Part shown: piece after piece, positions 15,363 through 24,838 of the stretch
Numbering within the stretch: the stretch's first letter is position 1
Layout of the letters: each line of letters opens with the position of its first letter
Made by a program: the position numbers and the translations under genes
The notes under the pieces: model-generated
Databases searched by the model: none
What the model saw: only the letters and a program-made list of their open reading frames with translations
Told to the model about the DNA's origin: nothing
Source: Cyanobacteriota bacterium
GTDB lineage: Bacteria; Cyanobacteriota; Cyanobacteriia; PCC-6307; Cyanobiaceae
Reading direction: 5' to 3'
Length of the DNA: 61,793 nt
Assembly: GCA_027620015.1 (NCBI GenBank)
Contig: JAQCGH010000006.1
Coordinates: 1 to 61,793 of the forward strand

Positions 15363-15726
15363 CAATTCAGATCTCCGAAGGCTGCCCGCCCAATTGCTCG
15401 GCAGCAGGTCTTGGGCTGGAGTTATGGGTTAATGCGATTAGGCAGGCGTTCTTGGCGACCGGATTCGATAGCGACACCATTACGGTGAAAGAGTAGCTTG
15501 GTGAAGGATAGCTATACCCGACACCTTTATAACTTGACTGAAGCCCCTTCAAATAAAACTATTGCCAAAAATTGGACTTAAACTTGTCGCTTCATTTTTT
15601 CTATTTCGCAGGCCTTGCACATCTGTTAATTAAAATGTAGGATTATATTTATTGATATTTTGGCTCCGCTTCGATAAGTCCAGAGTCTCATAAATATTGC
15701 AAACCCTCACGGCGGCAGCCCGCGGA

Positions 15727-16167
15727 TCAGTCGGCTTCAATCGCCTCGATCACGCCATCGCGCACCAGTAACGCGGCCTGGAGTTTCTCACCCAGATTGT
15801 CGCCCACCTGCACATCGCAGACGCTCTCGATCTGACCTTGCTCCACGATCTGCTCCATTTCAAGTTCGCGCACCTGGCGCTGCTGCTCCAGCATCTGGCG
15901 CTTCTGCTCCTCCAGCTCGGCGCGCTTCGCCGCCACCTGCTGCTGCACTGAAGCCACCTGCTCCTGCACCCGGGGGTCGAGGGGGTTGGCGCTCTGGCGC
16001 CGAATATCGTCTACTAGCTGCTGACCCTCCTGCTCTAGCTGGGACAGCTGGGAATCGACATTGGCTATGGCATTGCTTAGCTCACGCTCGGCATCCTCCT
16101 TCCAGCGAGGAGTGACCACGGCACGCACTGTGATGGTGCGTTTGATCGTGAGGGAGCCGTTAGCCAT
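15727..16167 (-). CDS. YlqD-family coiled-coil protein
   Basis: A 146-residue protein with a basic beta-like N-terminus (SLTIKRTITVRAVVTPRWK), a long glutamine/glutamate coiled coil from about 25 to 110, and a C-terminal IESVCDVQVGDNLGEKLQ segment. This is the layout of the YlqD family (PF11068), whose role is not established. It lies downstream of the acyl-CoA synthetase gene on the same strand, 81 bases away. Confidence 0.82.
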   Translation of the reverse strand: MANGSLTIKRTITVRAVVTPRWKEDAERELSNAIANVDSQLSQLEQEGQQLVDDIRRQSANPLDPRVQEQVASVQQQVAAKRAELEEQKRQMLEQQRQVRELEMEQIVEQGQIESVCDVQVGDNLGEKLQAALLVRDGVIEAIEAD

Positions 16168-16248
16168 GGAAGAAGCAAAGCAGCGCTCAGGCTGTCAGCA
16201 GGGCGTACCGGGGTCAACCGTCGGTTCGCCGCACCGCACCCAAAATCC

Positions 16249-18162
16249 TCAGCGGGATGCGTAGATCGCCTCAATCGCCGCAGCGTCGCGGGCCGTAATC
16301 CTGTCGCGACGCTGCTTGAGGGTCTGGGTAAGCAGACCGTTGTCGAGCGTGAAAGGCTCCACTAATGCCACACCACTAAGCCGTTCATCGGGGCGAGAGC
16401 CGGAACGGGCCGCCAGCAGCCGATTGCACTCCCGCGTTAAGTCCCGCAACGTTGACTGATCGATTAGCAACGCAGCATCTCTATGCACCACAAGGGCCCC
16501 AAGCTGCTTGCGGTCCTGGCCCACTACCAGCACCTGCTCGATCAGGGGGCTGGCAACCAGGGCCTCCTCGAGGGGGCCGGGCTCGATGTTCTCGCCGCTG
16601 CTGAGCACGATCGTGTCCTTTGCCCGGCCTGTGAGCACCAGGGAGCCATCGGGCAGTAATTGGCCCAGATCGCCGGTATCAAACCAGCCTTCGCTATCCA
16701 GCACAGCCGCGCTGGCCTCCGGCTTGCCCCAGTAGCCCGCCATCACCTGGGGGCCTTGGGCAAGCACGCGACCGCGCTGCCCCAGGGCCAGCAGCTGACC
16801 GGATTCTGGATCGACGATCCGCAGGCTGGTGCCCGCCAGGGGCTGGCCGGCGCTACCGCGGCGGTTGGACCAACGGCGCCGGCATGTGAGAACGGGGCTG
16901 GTTTCGGTGAGGCCATAGCCCACCAGCAGCTCAATGCCGATGGCCTCGAAGAAACCATCCACGTGAATCGCAAGGGCGCCGCCACCGCTGATCGCCGTGC
17001 GCAGCCGGCCGCCCACCAACTGCTTGCGCAGCTTTGGCCAGAGCAAGGCCGCCGCCAGCTGGTGCAGGGGCAAGCGCAGCAGGGCAAAGCCGGCCGCCCC
17101 AAGCCGGGAGAAAAGGCCTTCAGTGCGCAGGGTGAGGTCGAGGGCCTGGCGCCGGCGCAGACTAAAGGCGCTGCTGTTCGCTAGGGCTACCCCCAGCAGC
17201 CGCCTGCGCCAGGCGGGCATCGCCGCCAAGGCATCGTCAAAACCTGAGAGCAGCGCCTCCCAGAGGCGCGGCACGCTTATCAGGTAGTGAGGTTTTACCC
17301 GCTGTAGGTCAGCGCGCAGCTGCTTGAGGGTTGTGTAGGTCTGGCGGCAGCCGCAGGCAAACAGGAAATACTCGGCACTGCGCTCGTAGGAATGCCAGAT
17401 CGGCAGCACGCTCACCACCTGGTCGCCCGTTTTAGGTGCCACGGCCACGCCCAGCTGACGCAGCTGGTGCAGCAAATTTAAGTGGCTCAGGGGCACTCCC
17501 TTGGGCCGCCCCGTGGTGCCAGACGTGTACAAAATCGTGGCAAGGCGGGCCCCATCAGCAGGAGGTGGCGGGGCCGGCGTCCCGCCGGTCAACGCTGCTG
17601 TCCCGCGCTCGAGCAGCTCTTCCCAACTAAAACAGGGTCCTGGCGCCGCCCCCACATCCCGCTCCCCCTCCAACAGCACCACAAAGCGCAAGCGCGCCCT
17701 TGCCTCAGGCGAGAGGCTCAGCTTGGCCAGCAGGGCGGCCGACTCCACCACCAGGCCGCAAGCGCCGGAATCTTCAAGGATGTAGACCAACTCTTCAACA
17801 GGGGCGGCGCTGCCTCGCACCGCATCGGCAGCTCCGGCCCGCATCAGCCCCTGGTCGGCCTGCAGCCAACGAGGACCGTTTTCAGCAAATAGGGCCACCA
17901 CATCACCAGCGCTCACACCCAGGCCGGCAAAGGCCGCCGCGGCCTGCTCGATGCGCTGCTGCAGCTGGCGGTAGCTGAGCTGCTCGGGCGTGGCCGCATG
18001 AGGAGCCTCAAGGGCCAGAGCCTCACCGTGGCGCGCCGCTAAGACCGGCCAGAGCTGCTCCAGCCCGGTGAGGCCGCTCCAGTCGGCGCGCTTGGCGAGT
18101 GCCTTGCGATCGCGGCGACTGCCGCTCCAATTGATTTCAGCGGGGGAGGCGGCGCGAGCCAC
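16249..18162 (-). CDS. AMP-forming long-chain acyl-CoA / acyl-ACP synthetase
   Basis: Activates fatty acids with ATP. In cyanobacteria the single enzyme of this type (Aas) recycles free fatty acids onto ACP. The 637-residue protein has the ATP-binding YTSGTTGRPKG at 212-222, LPIWHSYERSAEYF, the adenylate motif GYGLTETSPVL, and GWFDTGDLG with GRAKDTIVLSSGENIEP in the C-terminal part. The start is a GTG at 18162. CoA versus ACP preference cannot be read from the sequence, so no symbol is given. Confidence 0.9.
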   Translation of the reverse strand: MARAASPAEINWSGSRRDRKALAKRADWSGLTGLEQLWPVLAARHGEALALEAPHAATPEQLSYRQLQQRIEQAAAAFAGLGVSAGDVVALFAENGPRWLQADQGLMRAGAADAVRGSAAPVEELVYILEDSGACGLVVESAALLAKLSLSPEARARLRFVVLLEGERDVGAAPGPCFSWEELLERGTAALTGGTPAPPPPADGARLATILYTSGTTGRPKGVPLSHLNLLHQLRQLGVAVAPKTGDQVVSVLPIWHSYERSAEYFLFACGCRQTYTTLKQLRADLQRVKPHYLISVPRLWEALLSGFDDALAAMPAWRRRLLGVALANSSAFSLRRRQALDLTLRTEGLFSRLGAAGFALLRLPLHQLAAALLWPKLRKQLVGGRLRTAISGGGALAIHVDGFFEAIGIELLVGYGLTETSPVLTCRRRWSNRRGSAGQPLAGTSLRIVDPESGQLLALGQRGRVLAQGPQVMAGYWGKPEASAAVLDSEGWFDTGDLGQLLPDGSLVLTGRAKDTIVLSSGENIEPGPLEEALVASPLIEQVLVVGQDRKQLGALVVHRDAALLIDQSTLRDLTRECNRLLAARSGSRPDERLSGVALVEPFTLDNGLLTQTLKQRRDRITARDAAAIEAIYASR

Positions 18163-18193
18163 GGCAGCAAATTAAGGAGCTTGGCCTTAAGGG

Positions 18194-18877
18194 TTACCAC
18201 CCCTGCAGTCCTTCATGGCAGCCCGGCGCCCGCAAATCCAGGCCGAAGCGCGTAGCGAAGGCAGCCAGCAGGGGCTGGCGCAGCTGCTGAGTGTTGAGCT
18301 GCGGCCGCCAATCCACCAAGCGCCCCACGGGCCGATCACCGAGTCCGCAGGGCACCACTGCCGCAAAGCCAGCCAAGTCGCAATCCACATTTAGGGCCAG
18401 GCCGTGCTGGCTGATCCAACGCCTCGCCCCCACACCGATAGCCGCCAGCTTGCGACCTTCCAGCCACACCCCAGTGAGCCCATCAATCCGCTCAGCCTGC
18501 AGATCAAAACCGGCCAGCACATCGATTACCACCTGTTCGAGTTGGCGCAAATACAAGTGCAAGTCAGCGCCATGGCGCTGCAAATTGAGCACCGGGTAGA
18601 GCACCAGCTGGCCCGGGGCGTGGTGGGTCACCTCGCCGCCGCGGTCAATGCGGTGCAGGGGGAGGGGAGGGGAGGAGGAATCGAAGCGCAGAAAAGCCTC
18701 CGATGCACCGCGGCCCATGGTGTAACAGGGCTCATGTTCAAGCAGGAGCACGGCATCGGGCCCCTCGAGATGGTCCAGCAGTCGCCGCTGCAGCTGGCGC
18801 TGGGCGGCCCAGGCCCGTTCGAACGACACCGGACACGTCGCTTCAAAAAGGATTGCATCGAGGTTGGTGGTATTCAC
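18194..18877 (-). CDS. lipB: Octanoyltransferase (lipoate synthesis)
   Basis: Moves octanoyl from ACP to the lipoyl domains of enzymes such as the pyruvate dehydrogenase E2 found earlier in this window. The 227-residue protein has [17 protein letters not shown] at 79-95, catalytic Lys143 (GRKLAAIGV) and Cys177 (VVPCGLG). It starts at GTG 18877, 51 bases from the divergent hpf start, and the acyl-synthetase gene follows 31 bases after its stop. Confidence 0.94.
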   Translation of the reverse strand: MNTTNLDAILFEATCPVSFERAWAAQRQLQRRLLDHLEGPDAVLLLEHEPCYTMGRGASEAFLRFDSSSPPLPLHRIDRGGEVTHHAPGQLVLYPVLNLQRHGADLHLYLRQLEQVVIDVLAGFDLQAERIDGLTGVWLEGRKLAAIGVGARRWISQHGLALNVDCDLAGFAAVVPCGLGDRPVGRLVDWRPQLNTQQLRQPLLAAFATRFGLDLRAPGCHEGLQGW

Positions 18878-18928
18878 AAGCCGTTCTTAACGTTGGTATG
18901 CCTGAGCACTTGAGGCGGTTGCCATCTG

Positions 18929-19519
18929 ATGAAACTGCTGATCCATGGCCGCAATCTTGACGTCACTCCCGCCATTCGGGAGTACACCGAAACCAAGCTG
19001 AGCCGCGCCATTCACCACTTTGAGGGTCTCGTTAAAGAAGCCGATGTGCACCTGTCGGTAGCCCGTAATCCCCGGGTACCGCAGCAAACGGTTGAAGTCA
19101 CGATGTTTGCTAACGGCACCGTGATCCGCGCCCAGGAGCGCAGCGACAACCTTTACGCCAGCATCGATCTGGTAGCCAGCAAGCTCAGCCGCCAGCTGCA
19201 CCGCTACAGAGACCGCATCCAAGAGCAGGCCCAGGGACCGGTACACCGCTCCGCCCGCGACGAGGAGGCCGGCGCCGCCGCCAATCTGCCCCCCCCCGGC
19301 AGCACCTTGGTGGACGGCAAGGTGCCCGAACTGCCCAACAGGGGCGTGCGGCGCAAGTACTACGAAATGCCCTCCATGAGACTCGACGATGCCCTGCACC
19401 AGCTGGAGTTGATCGACCACGACTTCTACGTCTTCCGCGACGCCGAAAGTGGCCAGATCCAGGTGGTGTATCACCGCAACCACGGAGGCTTCGGTGTGAT
19501 CCAGGCCAAAGACGCGTGA
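18929..19519 (+). CDS. hpf: Long ribosome hibernation promoting factor (LrtA/HPF)
   Basis: Joins 70S ribosomes into inactive dimers in the dark or under stress; known in cyanobacteria as the light-repressed transcript product LrtA. The 196 residues include the N-terminal S30AE domain (KLLIHGRNLDVTPAIREYTE, then VHLSVARNPRV), a variable linker (100-135) and the C-terminal dimerisation domain (KYYEMPSMRLDDALHQLELI). Its stop overlaps the GTG start of deoC, and it heads a run of five genes on the same strand. Confidence 0.95.
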   Translation: MKLLIHGRNLDVTPAIREYTETKLSRAIHHFEGLVKEADVHLSVARNPRVPQQTVEVTMFANGTVIRAQERSDNLYASIDLVASKLSRQLHRYRDRIQEQAQGPVHRSARDEEAGAAANLPPPGSTLVDGKVPELPNRGVRRKYYEMPSMRLDDALHQLELIDHDFYVFRDAESGQIQVVYHRNHGGFGVIQAKDA

Positions 19520-20184
19520 GTGCTGACCGGCCTGACCTAGCCCCCCTGATCGACCACGCCCTGCTCGATCCCCACCACGGCAGCAGCTCGGTGCGCCAGT
19601 GCTGCGAGGAAGCCCGCCATTTCGGCTTTGCCGGGGTGTGCGTGGCCTCCCGCTGGGTGGCCAGCGCCAGGGAGCAGCTGCCCCTTGAGGGCAAGGGCGC
19701 CAGCCCCCAGCTGATAGCCGTGGTGGGCTTCCCCTTCGGCGCCGTACCGGCAGCGGTAAAGCTGGCCGAAGCGGTGGCCGCAGCTGAGGCAGGCGCCGAC
19801 GAACTGGACGTGGTGCCAGATTTCGGCGCCTTGGCGGACCGCCAGAGCACGCCAATCCACGACGAACTCGCTGCCATTTGCGAGCTGGGCCTGCCGGTGA
19901 AGGTGATCCTGGAGGTGGGCAGGCTCGATCCCGATGCCCTGGCCATGCTGGTGGAGATCAGCATCGATGCCGGCGCTCGCTTCCTTAAGAGCGGCAGCGG
20001 CTTCGGGCCAGCGGTGACGGTGGACCACATCGAACAACTGCGCCACCTTGCACGAGGTCGAGCAGCTATCAAGGCCTCCGGTGGCATCGCCAACCTGGAG
20101 CAGGCCCTTGCCCTGGTGGAGGCTGGCGCCACCAGGCTCGGCACCAGCCGCGGCGTGGCCCTGGCCCAGGCAATGCGGGGCTGA
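19516..20184 (+). CDS. deoC: Deoxyribose-phosphate aldolase
   Basis: Splits deoxyribose-5-phosphate into glyceraldehyde-3-phosphate and acetaldehyde in nucleoside salvage. The 222-residue TIM-barrel protein has the Schiff-base Lys158 (ARFLKSGSGFG), ADELDVVPDFGAL with Asp98, GFPFGA at 71-76 and a second lysine in AAIKASGGI. The GTG at 19516 overlaps the hpf stop by four bases, and recO starts 7 bases after its stop. Confidence 0.94.
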   Translation: MSADRPDLAPLIDHALLDPHHGSSSVRQCCEEARHFGFAGVCVASRWVASAREQLPLEGKGASPQLIAVVGFPFGAVPAAVKLAEAVAAAEAGADELDVVPDFGALADRQSTPIHDELAAICELGLPVKVILEVGRLDPDALAMLVEISIDAGARFLKSGSGFGPAVTVDHIEQLRHLARGRAAIKASGGIANLEQALALVEAGATRLGTSRGVALAQAMRG

Positions 20185-20191
20185 ACCAACC

Positions 20192-20986
20192 GTGCCGGAG
20201 CAAAGCCTCGAAGGGTTGGCTCTGAGCTGCCGGCCCCTGGGCGAAAACGACAGGCTGCTTACTCTGCTCAGCGATGAAGAGGGCGTGGTGCGACTGGCCG
20301 TTCCAGGGGCACGAAAACCCCGGAGCAGTCTGGCCGCAGCCGTGCCCCTTAGCCATCTGCGCCTGCAGGTGGGCGGTCGCAGCGGCCTCAGGCGGGTGCG
20401 ACAACTCAAAGTGCTACGCAGTTACAGCGGCCTAGCCCAGAAACTGGAGGCCCTAGCCGCCGCCCAGGCCCTGATGGAGCTATGCCTGGCCTTGGTGCCA
20501 AGGGACGCACCCTCACCCGGCATCCTGGGCGACTTACTTATGCAGCTGGGCCGCCTCGACACCCTGGTGCGTGAGCGCGGCTGCGATCTCGAAGCCTTGG
20601 CAATCGCAGTACAGGGCAGCGTCCACCTGCTGGCCCTCGGCGGCTACGCCTTACCCCTGGGCAACTGCAGCCAAAGCGGCGAGCCCCTGGATCCGCCAGT
20701 TGGCGATTGGAATTGGCGCTGTAGCCTAGTGCCAAGCGATGGGTTGGTTATTGGTGGCGTACCGGGGGCTCGGGTGGTGCTCAATGCATCCGAACTGGCC
20801 CTGCTGCAAAGGTTGCTGCGCCCTAATCTCCCGCGCCGGCGCGATGGCGAGCTGATGGGTCCTCTACCAGTGTGGCTGCACCTTCTGGAACTGGTGGAGC
20901 ACTGGTGCCAGGAGCACCTCAGCCGCAAACCACAAGCATTCCGGCTCCTGCGCTCCGGCTTCGCAGCAGGGACTGCGCCATCATGA
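20192..20986 (+). CDS. recO: DNA repair protein RecO
   Basis: Loads RecA together with RecR during gap repair. The 264-residue protein has the OB-fold start (LEGLALSCRPLGENDRLLTL, then GVVRLAVPGARKPRSSL) and a helical C-terminal part. The zinc-type cysteines of some RecO proteins are not obvious. The GTG at 20192 matches the family start; the frame upstream to 20048 runs through deoC. The MFS gene begins 25 bases downstream. Confidence 0.9.
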   Translation: MPEQSLEGLALSCRPLGENDRLLTLLSDEEGVVRLAVPGARKPRSSLAAAVPLSHLRLQVGGRSGLRRVRQLKVLRSYSGLAQKLEALAAAQALMELCLALVPRDAPSPGILGDLLMQLGRLDTLVRERGCDLEALAIAVQGSVHLLALGGYALPLGNCSQSGEPLDPPVGDWNWRCSLVPSDGLVIGGVPGARVVLNASELALLQRLLRPNLPRRRDGELMGPLPVWLHLLELVEHWCQEHLSRKPQAFRLLRSGFAAGTAPS

Positions 20987-21011
20987 CCAACCAGAGACAA
21001 TCTGACCCAGT

Positions 21012-22352
21012 TTGAGCGGCAGTTCCAACGCAACCGGGTTGCAGGGCCTCTTGGCGCTGCCGGATTTCCGATGGCTCTGGCTTGGCCAGATTTTTTCCCA
21101 GCTGGCAGACAAGTTTTACATCGTGTTGATGGTCTTCCTGATCGCCCAGACCTGGGTGAAGGGAGCACCTGAGGCCAACCTGGCACTGGCGGAAGCTGCC
21201 TCGGCAATCCGGCTGGATCTGCCCGAAACCCGGGCCCAGATGATCACCCTGCTAGCCACGGGGATCTACGTGGCCAACACGATTCCAGCCATGTTGCTGG
21301 GCACTGTCGCCGGGGTCTGGGCCGACCGCTGGCCCAAGTTGGCCGTGATGGTGGCCTCCAACGGCATGCGGGCGTTGCTGGTCCTGCTAGCCCCCCTATG
21401 CCTGGTGGAGGGCCCCGAATTGCTTGGGCTGAGCTGGGGATACTGGGGGCTAGTGGTGATGACCTTTTTCGAGTCGGTGCTCACCCAGTTTTTTGCGCCG
21501 GCCGAACAAGCAGCCATACCCCAGCTGGTGCCAAGCGACCAGCTGCTAGCGGCAAACTCGCTGTATCAGGCCACCAGCATGGCCGCCACAATCGTGGGAT
21601 TTGCCCTGGGTGATCCGATCCTGCGGCTCCTAAACCTGGGCCTTCAACGCATCGGCATCAACGGCGGTGAATTTCTACTGCTGCCTTTTTGCTATGGCCT
21701 GGCGGCCTTAGCCATCAGCCGAATCCGCTGGCAGGAGCCGACTCGGGCGCCGTCCCGCACAACCGTGTGGCAGGAGATTGGGGAGGGGCTTCAGGTTCTG
21801 CGGGAGCGGCCGAGGGTGTTCAGCGCCATGGTGCAACTGGTGTTGCTCTACAGCCTGCTTGCCGCCCTTTACGTGCTAGCGATCAGCCTTGCGGCAGCTA
21901 TCCCGGGGCTAGGCCCCACCCAATTTGGAACCCTGCTGGCGATGAGCGGCCTGGGCCTGGCGTTTGGGGCCCTGGCCGTGGCCCAGCTGGGCCAAGGGTT
22001 GAACCGCCGCTACTTGGCTGCCACGGGCCTGGGCACGATCGGCTGGAGCCTGGTGCTACTTGGTCAGTTGCGCGGCAATTTAGTTTTCACCTTGCTGCTT
22101 TGCGCAGTACTTGGCGTGGGCTCCGCCCTGTTGGCGATACCAGCCCAAACCACGATCCAGGAAGAAACACCAGAAGAATTGCGCGGCAAGGTGTTTGGCC
22201 TTCAAAACAACCTAATCAACGTGGCTCTGAGCCTGCCTTTGGTGCTGGCCGGAGCGGTGGTGAGCCGCTATGGCCTGCTGCCGGTGCTCTGGGGCCTCGC
22301 AGCCATTGCCCTGGTGGCGGCCATCTTGGAGCGGCCCTGGCAACGCTGGTAG
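21012..22352 (+). CDS. MFS transporter
   Basis: A 446-residue membrane protein with about 12 hydrophobic segments. It begins LPDFRWLWLGQIFSQLADKF, and the loop between helices 2 and 3 is GVWADRWPKLAVM, the MFS motif A region. The second half has GKVFGLQNNLINVALSLPL. It looks like the efflux-type MFS common in picocyanobacteria; the substrate is unknown. The start codon appears to be a TTG. It is the fourth gene of the hpf run. Confidence 0.88.
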   Translation: MSGSSNATGLQGLLALPDFRWLWLGQIFSQLADKFYIVLMVFLIAQTWVKGAPEANLALAEAASAIRLDLPETRAQMITLLATGIYVANTIPAMLLGTVAGVWADRWPKLAVMVASNGMRALLVLLAPLCLVEGPELLGLSWGYWGLVVMTFFESVLTQFFAPAEQAAIPQLVPSDQLLAANSLYQATSMAATIVGFALGDPILRLLNLGLQRIGINGGEFLLLPFCYGLAALAISRIRWQEPTRAPSRTTVWQEIGEGLQVLRERPRVFSAMVQLVLLYSLLAALYVLAISLAAAIPGLGPTQFGTLLAMSGLGLAFGALAVAQLGQGLNRRYLAATGLGTIGWSLVLLGQLRGNLVFTLLLCAVLGVGSALLAIPAQTTIQEETPEELRGKVFGLQNNLINVALSLPLVLAGAVVSRYGLLPVLWGLAAIALVAAILERPWQRW

Positions 22353-22378
22353 CGTGAGGACTGGATGCGCAAGCCCTG

Positions 22379-23581
22379 GTGGCCCACATTGCCTGGCTGG
22401 GCAAGAAAACACCGTTCTGCGGCAACGTCACCTACGGACTGAGCACGACCTACGCGCTGCGTAGCCGCGGCCATGGGATCAGCTTCATCCACTTCGACAC
22501 GCCCCCCGGCAGCATGACTCGCGCTAGCGGTGCCCTGCCCGACGCTGACGACCAGGGCGACGACAACGGCGGCGGCCCAGAAGTAGCCCTGCCCTACCTA
22601 ATGAAATCTCAGGTTTACACGATTCCTTCCCTAGGAGCCCAGCGAGAATTGCGCGAATCCCTGGAGCGACTCAAGCCCGACCTAGTGCACGCCAGTCTCA
22701 CCCTTTCTCCCCTCGATTTCCGCCTACCCGATCTCTGTCAACAGCTTGGGCTGCCAGTGGTGGCAACCTTTCATCCGGCCTTCGATGCCAGCGTGCGCAA
22801 CCTCACCGGTGGCACCCAGCAGCTCACCTACCAGCTCTACGGACCCACCCTGGCCAAATTTGATCGGGTGATCGTGTTTTCGGAGTTGCAGGCCGAAATG
22901 CTGCTGCGTTTGGGGGTGCGGGCCGAGCGGCTGGCCGTGATCCCAAACGGCGTCGACACCGCCATGTGGCAACCGGCATCGCTTGCCGCCGCTGCCAGCC
23001 CAGACCTGCAGGAGCTGCGCCAGCGCTTTGCCGGCCGGCGCGTCTTTCTGTACATGGGTCGGGTGGCAACTGAGAAAAACGTCGAAGCCCTGATCAAGGC
23101 CTGGCGGCTCGTGCGACCCGCCGGCTGCGTGCTGGTGATCGTGGGCGATGGCCCCCTGCGCAGTGCGCTGCAGGCCCCTGGGGACGAACCAGACCTGGTG
23201 TGGTGGGGCTATGAGCCCAGCCTGGAGCGGCGCGTAGCTTTCCAACAGCTAGCCGAAGTGTTTCTGCTGCCTTCCCTGGTTGAGGGCCTGAGCCTGGCCC
23301 TACTGGAGGCCATGGCCAGCGGCACCGCCTGCATCGCCACCGACGCTGGCGCAGACGGTGAAGTGCTGGAGGGGGGCGCTGGCATCGTGATAAGCACTCA
23401 AGGCGTCACCACCCAGCTGCGCACTTTGCTTCCGGTGCTTCGAGATCAGCCGGTACTCACAAAGGAGCTTGGCAGGCGAGCCCGCGCCCGCGCCATAGAG
23501 CGCTACACCCTGGAGGCAAACATCGACGCCTTAGAGGCTCTCTACGCCGAGTTGGTACCCCAGGGCTCCCTGGTGGCCTGA
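22379..23581 (+). CDS. GT4-family glycosyltransferase (possible DGDG synthase)
   Basis: A 400-residue GT-B glycosyltransferase. The N-terminal domain starts HIAWLGKKTPFCGNVTYGLS and holds LVHASLTLSPLDFRLP and ATFHPAFD. The C-terminal nucleotide-sugar domain has FLYMGRVATEKNVEALIKAW, the EX7E-type LPSLVEGLSLALLEAMASG and IATDAGADGEVL. The N-terminal pattern resembles the cyanobacterial group that includes DgdA, which makes digalactosyldiacylglycerol, but this is from memory; SqdX-type or other lipid glycosyltransferases are alternatives. It is last in the hpf-deoC-recO-MFS run. Confidence 0.82.
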   Translation: MAHIAWLGKKTPFCGNVTYGLSTTYALRSRGHGISFIHFDTPPGSMTRASGALPDADDQGDDNGGGPEVALPYLMKSQVYTIPSLGAQRELRESLERLKPDLVHASLTLSPLDFRLPDLCQQLGLPVVATFHPAFDASVRNLTGGTQQLTYQLYGPTLAKFDRVIVFSELQAEMLLRLGVRAERLAVIPNGVDTAMWQPASLAAAASPDLQELRQRFAGRRVFLYMGRVATEKNVEALIKAWRLVRPAGCVLVIVGDGPLRSALQAPGDEPDLVWWGYEPSLERRVAFQQLAEVFLLPSLVEGLSLALLEAMASGTACIATDAGADGEVLEGGAGIVISTQGVTTQLRTLLPVLRDQPVLTKELGRRARARAIERYTLEANIDALEALYAELVPQGSLVA

Positions 23582-23600
23582 TCCCGACCGTGCTCACGCG

Positions 23601-24323
23601 TCAGCTTGTCTCCAGCTCCCGGCAGCAGGCGGCGAAGGCTGCGCGGGGATCTGCCGCCGCCGTGATCGGACGACCAATCACCAATTGACTGGCGCCGGCC
23701 ATGCGGGCCTGGGCGGGCGTCAGCACCCGCTGCTGATCCCCCGGGGCGGATCCGGCCGGGCGGATTCCTGGCGTGACCAGGGCGAAGGGCTCGGGGTGGG
23801 CCGCCCGCAGGGCGGCCACCTCCAGCGGAGAGCAGACGCAGCCGCCGATGCCGGCCGCCGCCGCCAGCCGGGCCAGGCGGGGCACATAAGACTCCAGCGG
23901 CTCATCGATGGCCAACTGCGCAGCGAAGCGCTTGGTTTCCCAGCTGGTGAGCACGGTCACGGCCAGCAGCTTGGGCACAGGCTGGCTCGCGTCGCTTGAT
24001 GCTTCGAGAGCTGCTGCCTGGGCGGCAGCCAGGGCGTCATGGCCGGCACAGGCGTGCACCGTGATCAACTCGGCTCCAAGACGAGTTGCGCTGCGACAGG
24101 CGCCGGCCATCGTGGCCGGGATGTCGTGGAACTTGAGATCAAGGAACACCCGCTTGCCCTGATTCCGCAGCTGCCGCACCACCGCTGGCCCACCCGCCAC
24201 AAATAATTCCAGACCTACCTTCACCCAACGCAGCTCGGGGACAGCAGCGGGAAAGGCCAGGGCCTGCTCAGGGGCCATGCCATCGAGGGCCACGATGATC
24301 TGATCAGCGGCAGACCTGTTCAC
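23601..24323 (-). CDS. pyrF: Orotidine 5'-phosphate decarboxylase
   Basis: Final step of UMP synthesis. The 240-residue barrel has the catalytic DLKFHDIP (Asp62, Lys64, Asp67), VTPGIRPAG near the phosphate site, and GRPIT. It starts at GTG 24323. It is the last of three minus-strand genes but is separated from tyrS by the plus-strand cupin gene. Confidence 0.95.
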   Translation of the reverse strand: MNRSAADQIIVALDGMAPEQALAFPAAVPELRWVKVGLELFVAGGPAVVRQLRNQGKRVFLDLKFHDIPATMAGACRSATRLGAELITVHACAGHDALAAAQAAALEASSDASQPVPKLLAVTVLTSWETKRFAAQLAIDEPLESYVPRLARLAAAAGIGGCVCSPLEVAALRAAHPEPFALVTPGIRPAGSAPGDQQRVLTPAQARMAGASQLVIGRPITAAADPRAAFAACCRELETS

Positions 24324-24417
24324 GCTGGATCAAGCTCTCTGAGATGCTCTAAGGCTACGAAGCGTGCTGACAGCTTCTACACGGGGGGCAACATGGATCC
24401 CACCATCCTGATGCTCC

Positions 24418-24831
24418 ATGCTGCCTCGCATCTTGCATCCCGAGCAGCTGCAGGGCTATCGCCTGGGCAGCCACGACCACTGCCGTCTGGCACTGCTCAA
24501 CAAACCCGAATCAGGCGGGTGCACGGTGTTTTTGGAAATCCACGACCCCTGTGATCGAGTCACGCCCCACTCCCATCACCATGCCGCAGAGCTGTTTTTT
24601 GTGCTGAGGGGAATGGTGGTATTCCACGTGGACAATCGCTCGATCAGCGCCAGCGGAGGCGACTTTGTGGTGGTGCCGGACCAGGCTCTGCACGACCTCG
24701 AGAACCCTGGGCCTGAGCGCCTGTATCTGCTCACTGTGCTGAGCAGCGACGGCGGCTTCGCCGATCTACTCGAGCACGGCATCCCCACACCAATGGATAA
24801 GGAAGACCTGGCGGTACTCAGGTCGCTCTGA
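24418..24831 (+). CDS. Cupin-domain protein
   Basis: A 137-residue single-domain cupin. The metal ligands of motif 1 are visible in PHSHHHAAELFFVLRGMVVF, and motif 2 in GGDFVVVPDQALHDLENPG. The substrate is unknown. It lies between two minus-strand genes and ends 7 bases before the stop of convergent tyrS. Confidence 0.85.
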   Translation: MLPRILHPEQLQGYRLGSHDHCRLALLNKPESGGCTVFLEIHDPCDRVTPHSHHHAAELFFVLRGMVVFHVDNRSISASGGDFVVVPDQALHDLENPGPERLYLLTVLSSDGGFADLLEHGIPTPMDKEDLAVLRSL

Positions 24832-24838
24832 CGGCGCC

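Larger units (their letters stand above)
13012..15720. other. AT-richer accessory interval with orphan ORFs and gene remnants
   Basis: About 2.7 kb without a recognisable intact core gene, visibly richer in A and T (most clearly 14075-14300 and 15540-15700) than the flanks. It holds short orphan open frames on the plus strand, a minus-strand terminator with no gene behind it, several inverted repeats and a likely SNF2 helicase fragment, each listed separately. A further coding-like stretch on the plus strand at about 15375-15495 (ending ATGFDSDTITVKE and a stop) has no start and may be another remnant. No transposase, integrase or direct-repeat borders were seen. Confidence 0.6.

Noticed and set aside
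18887-19855. 322-residue minus-strand ORF
   Set aside because: It is antisense to hpf and deoC, whose products are unmistakable; its translation has no family character.
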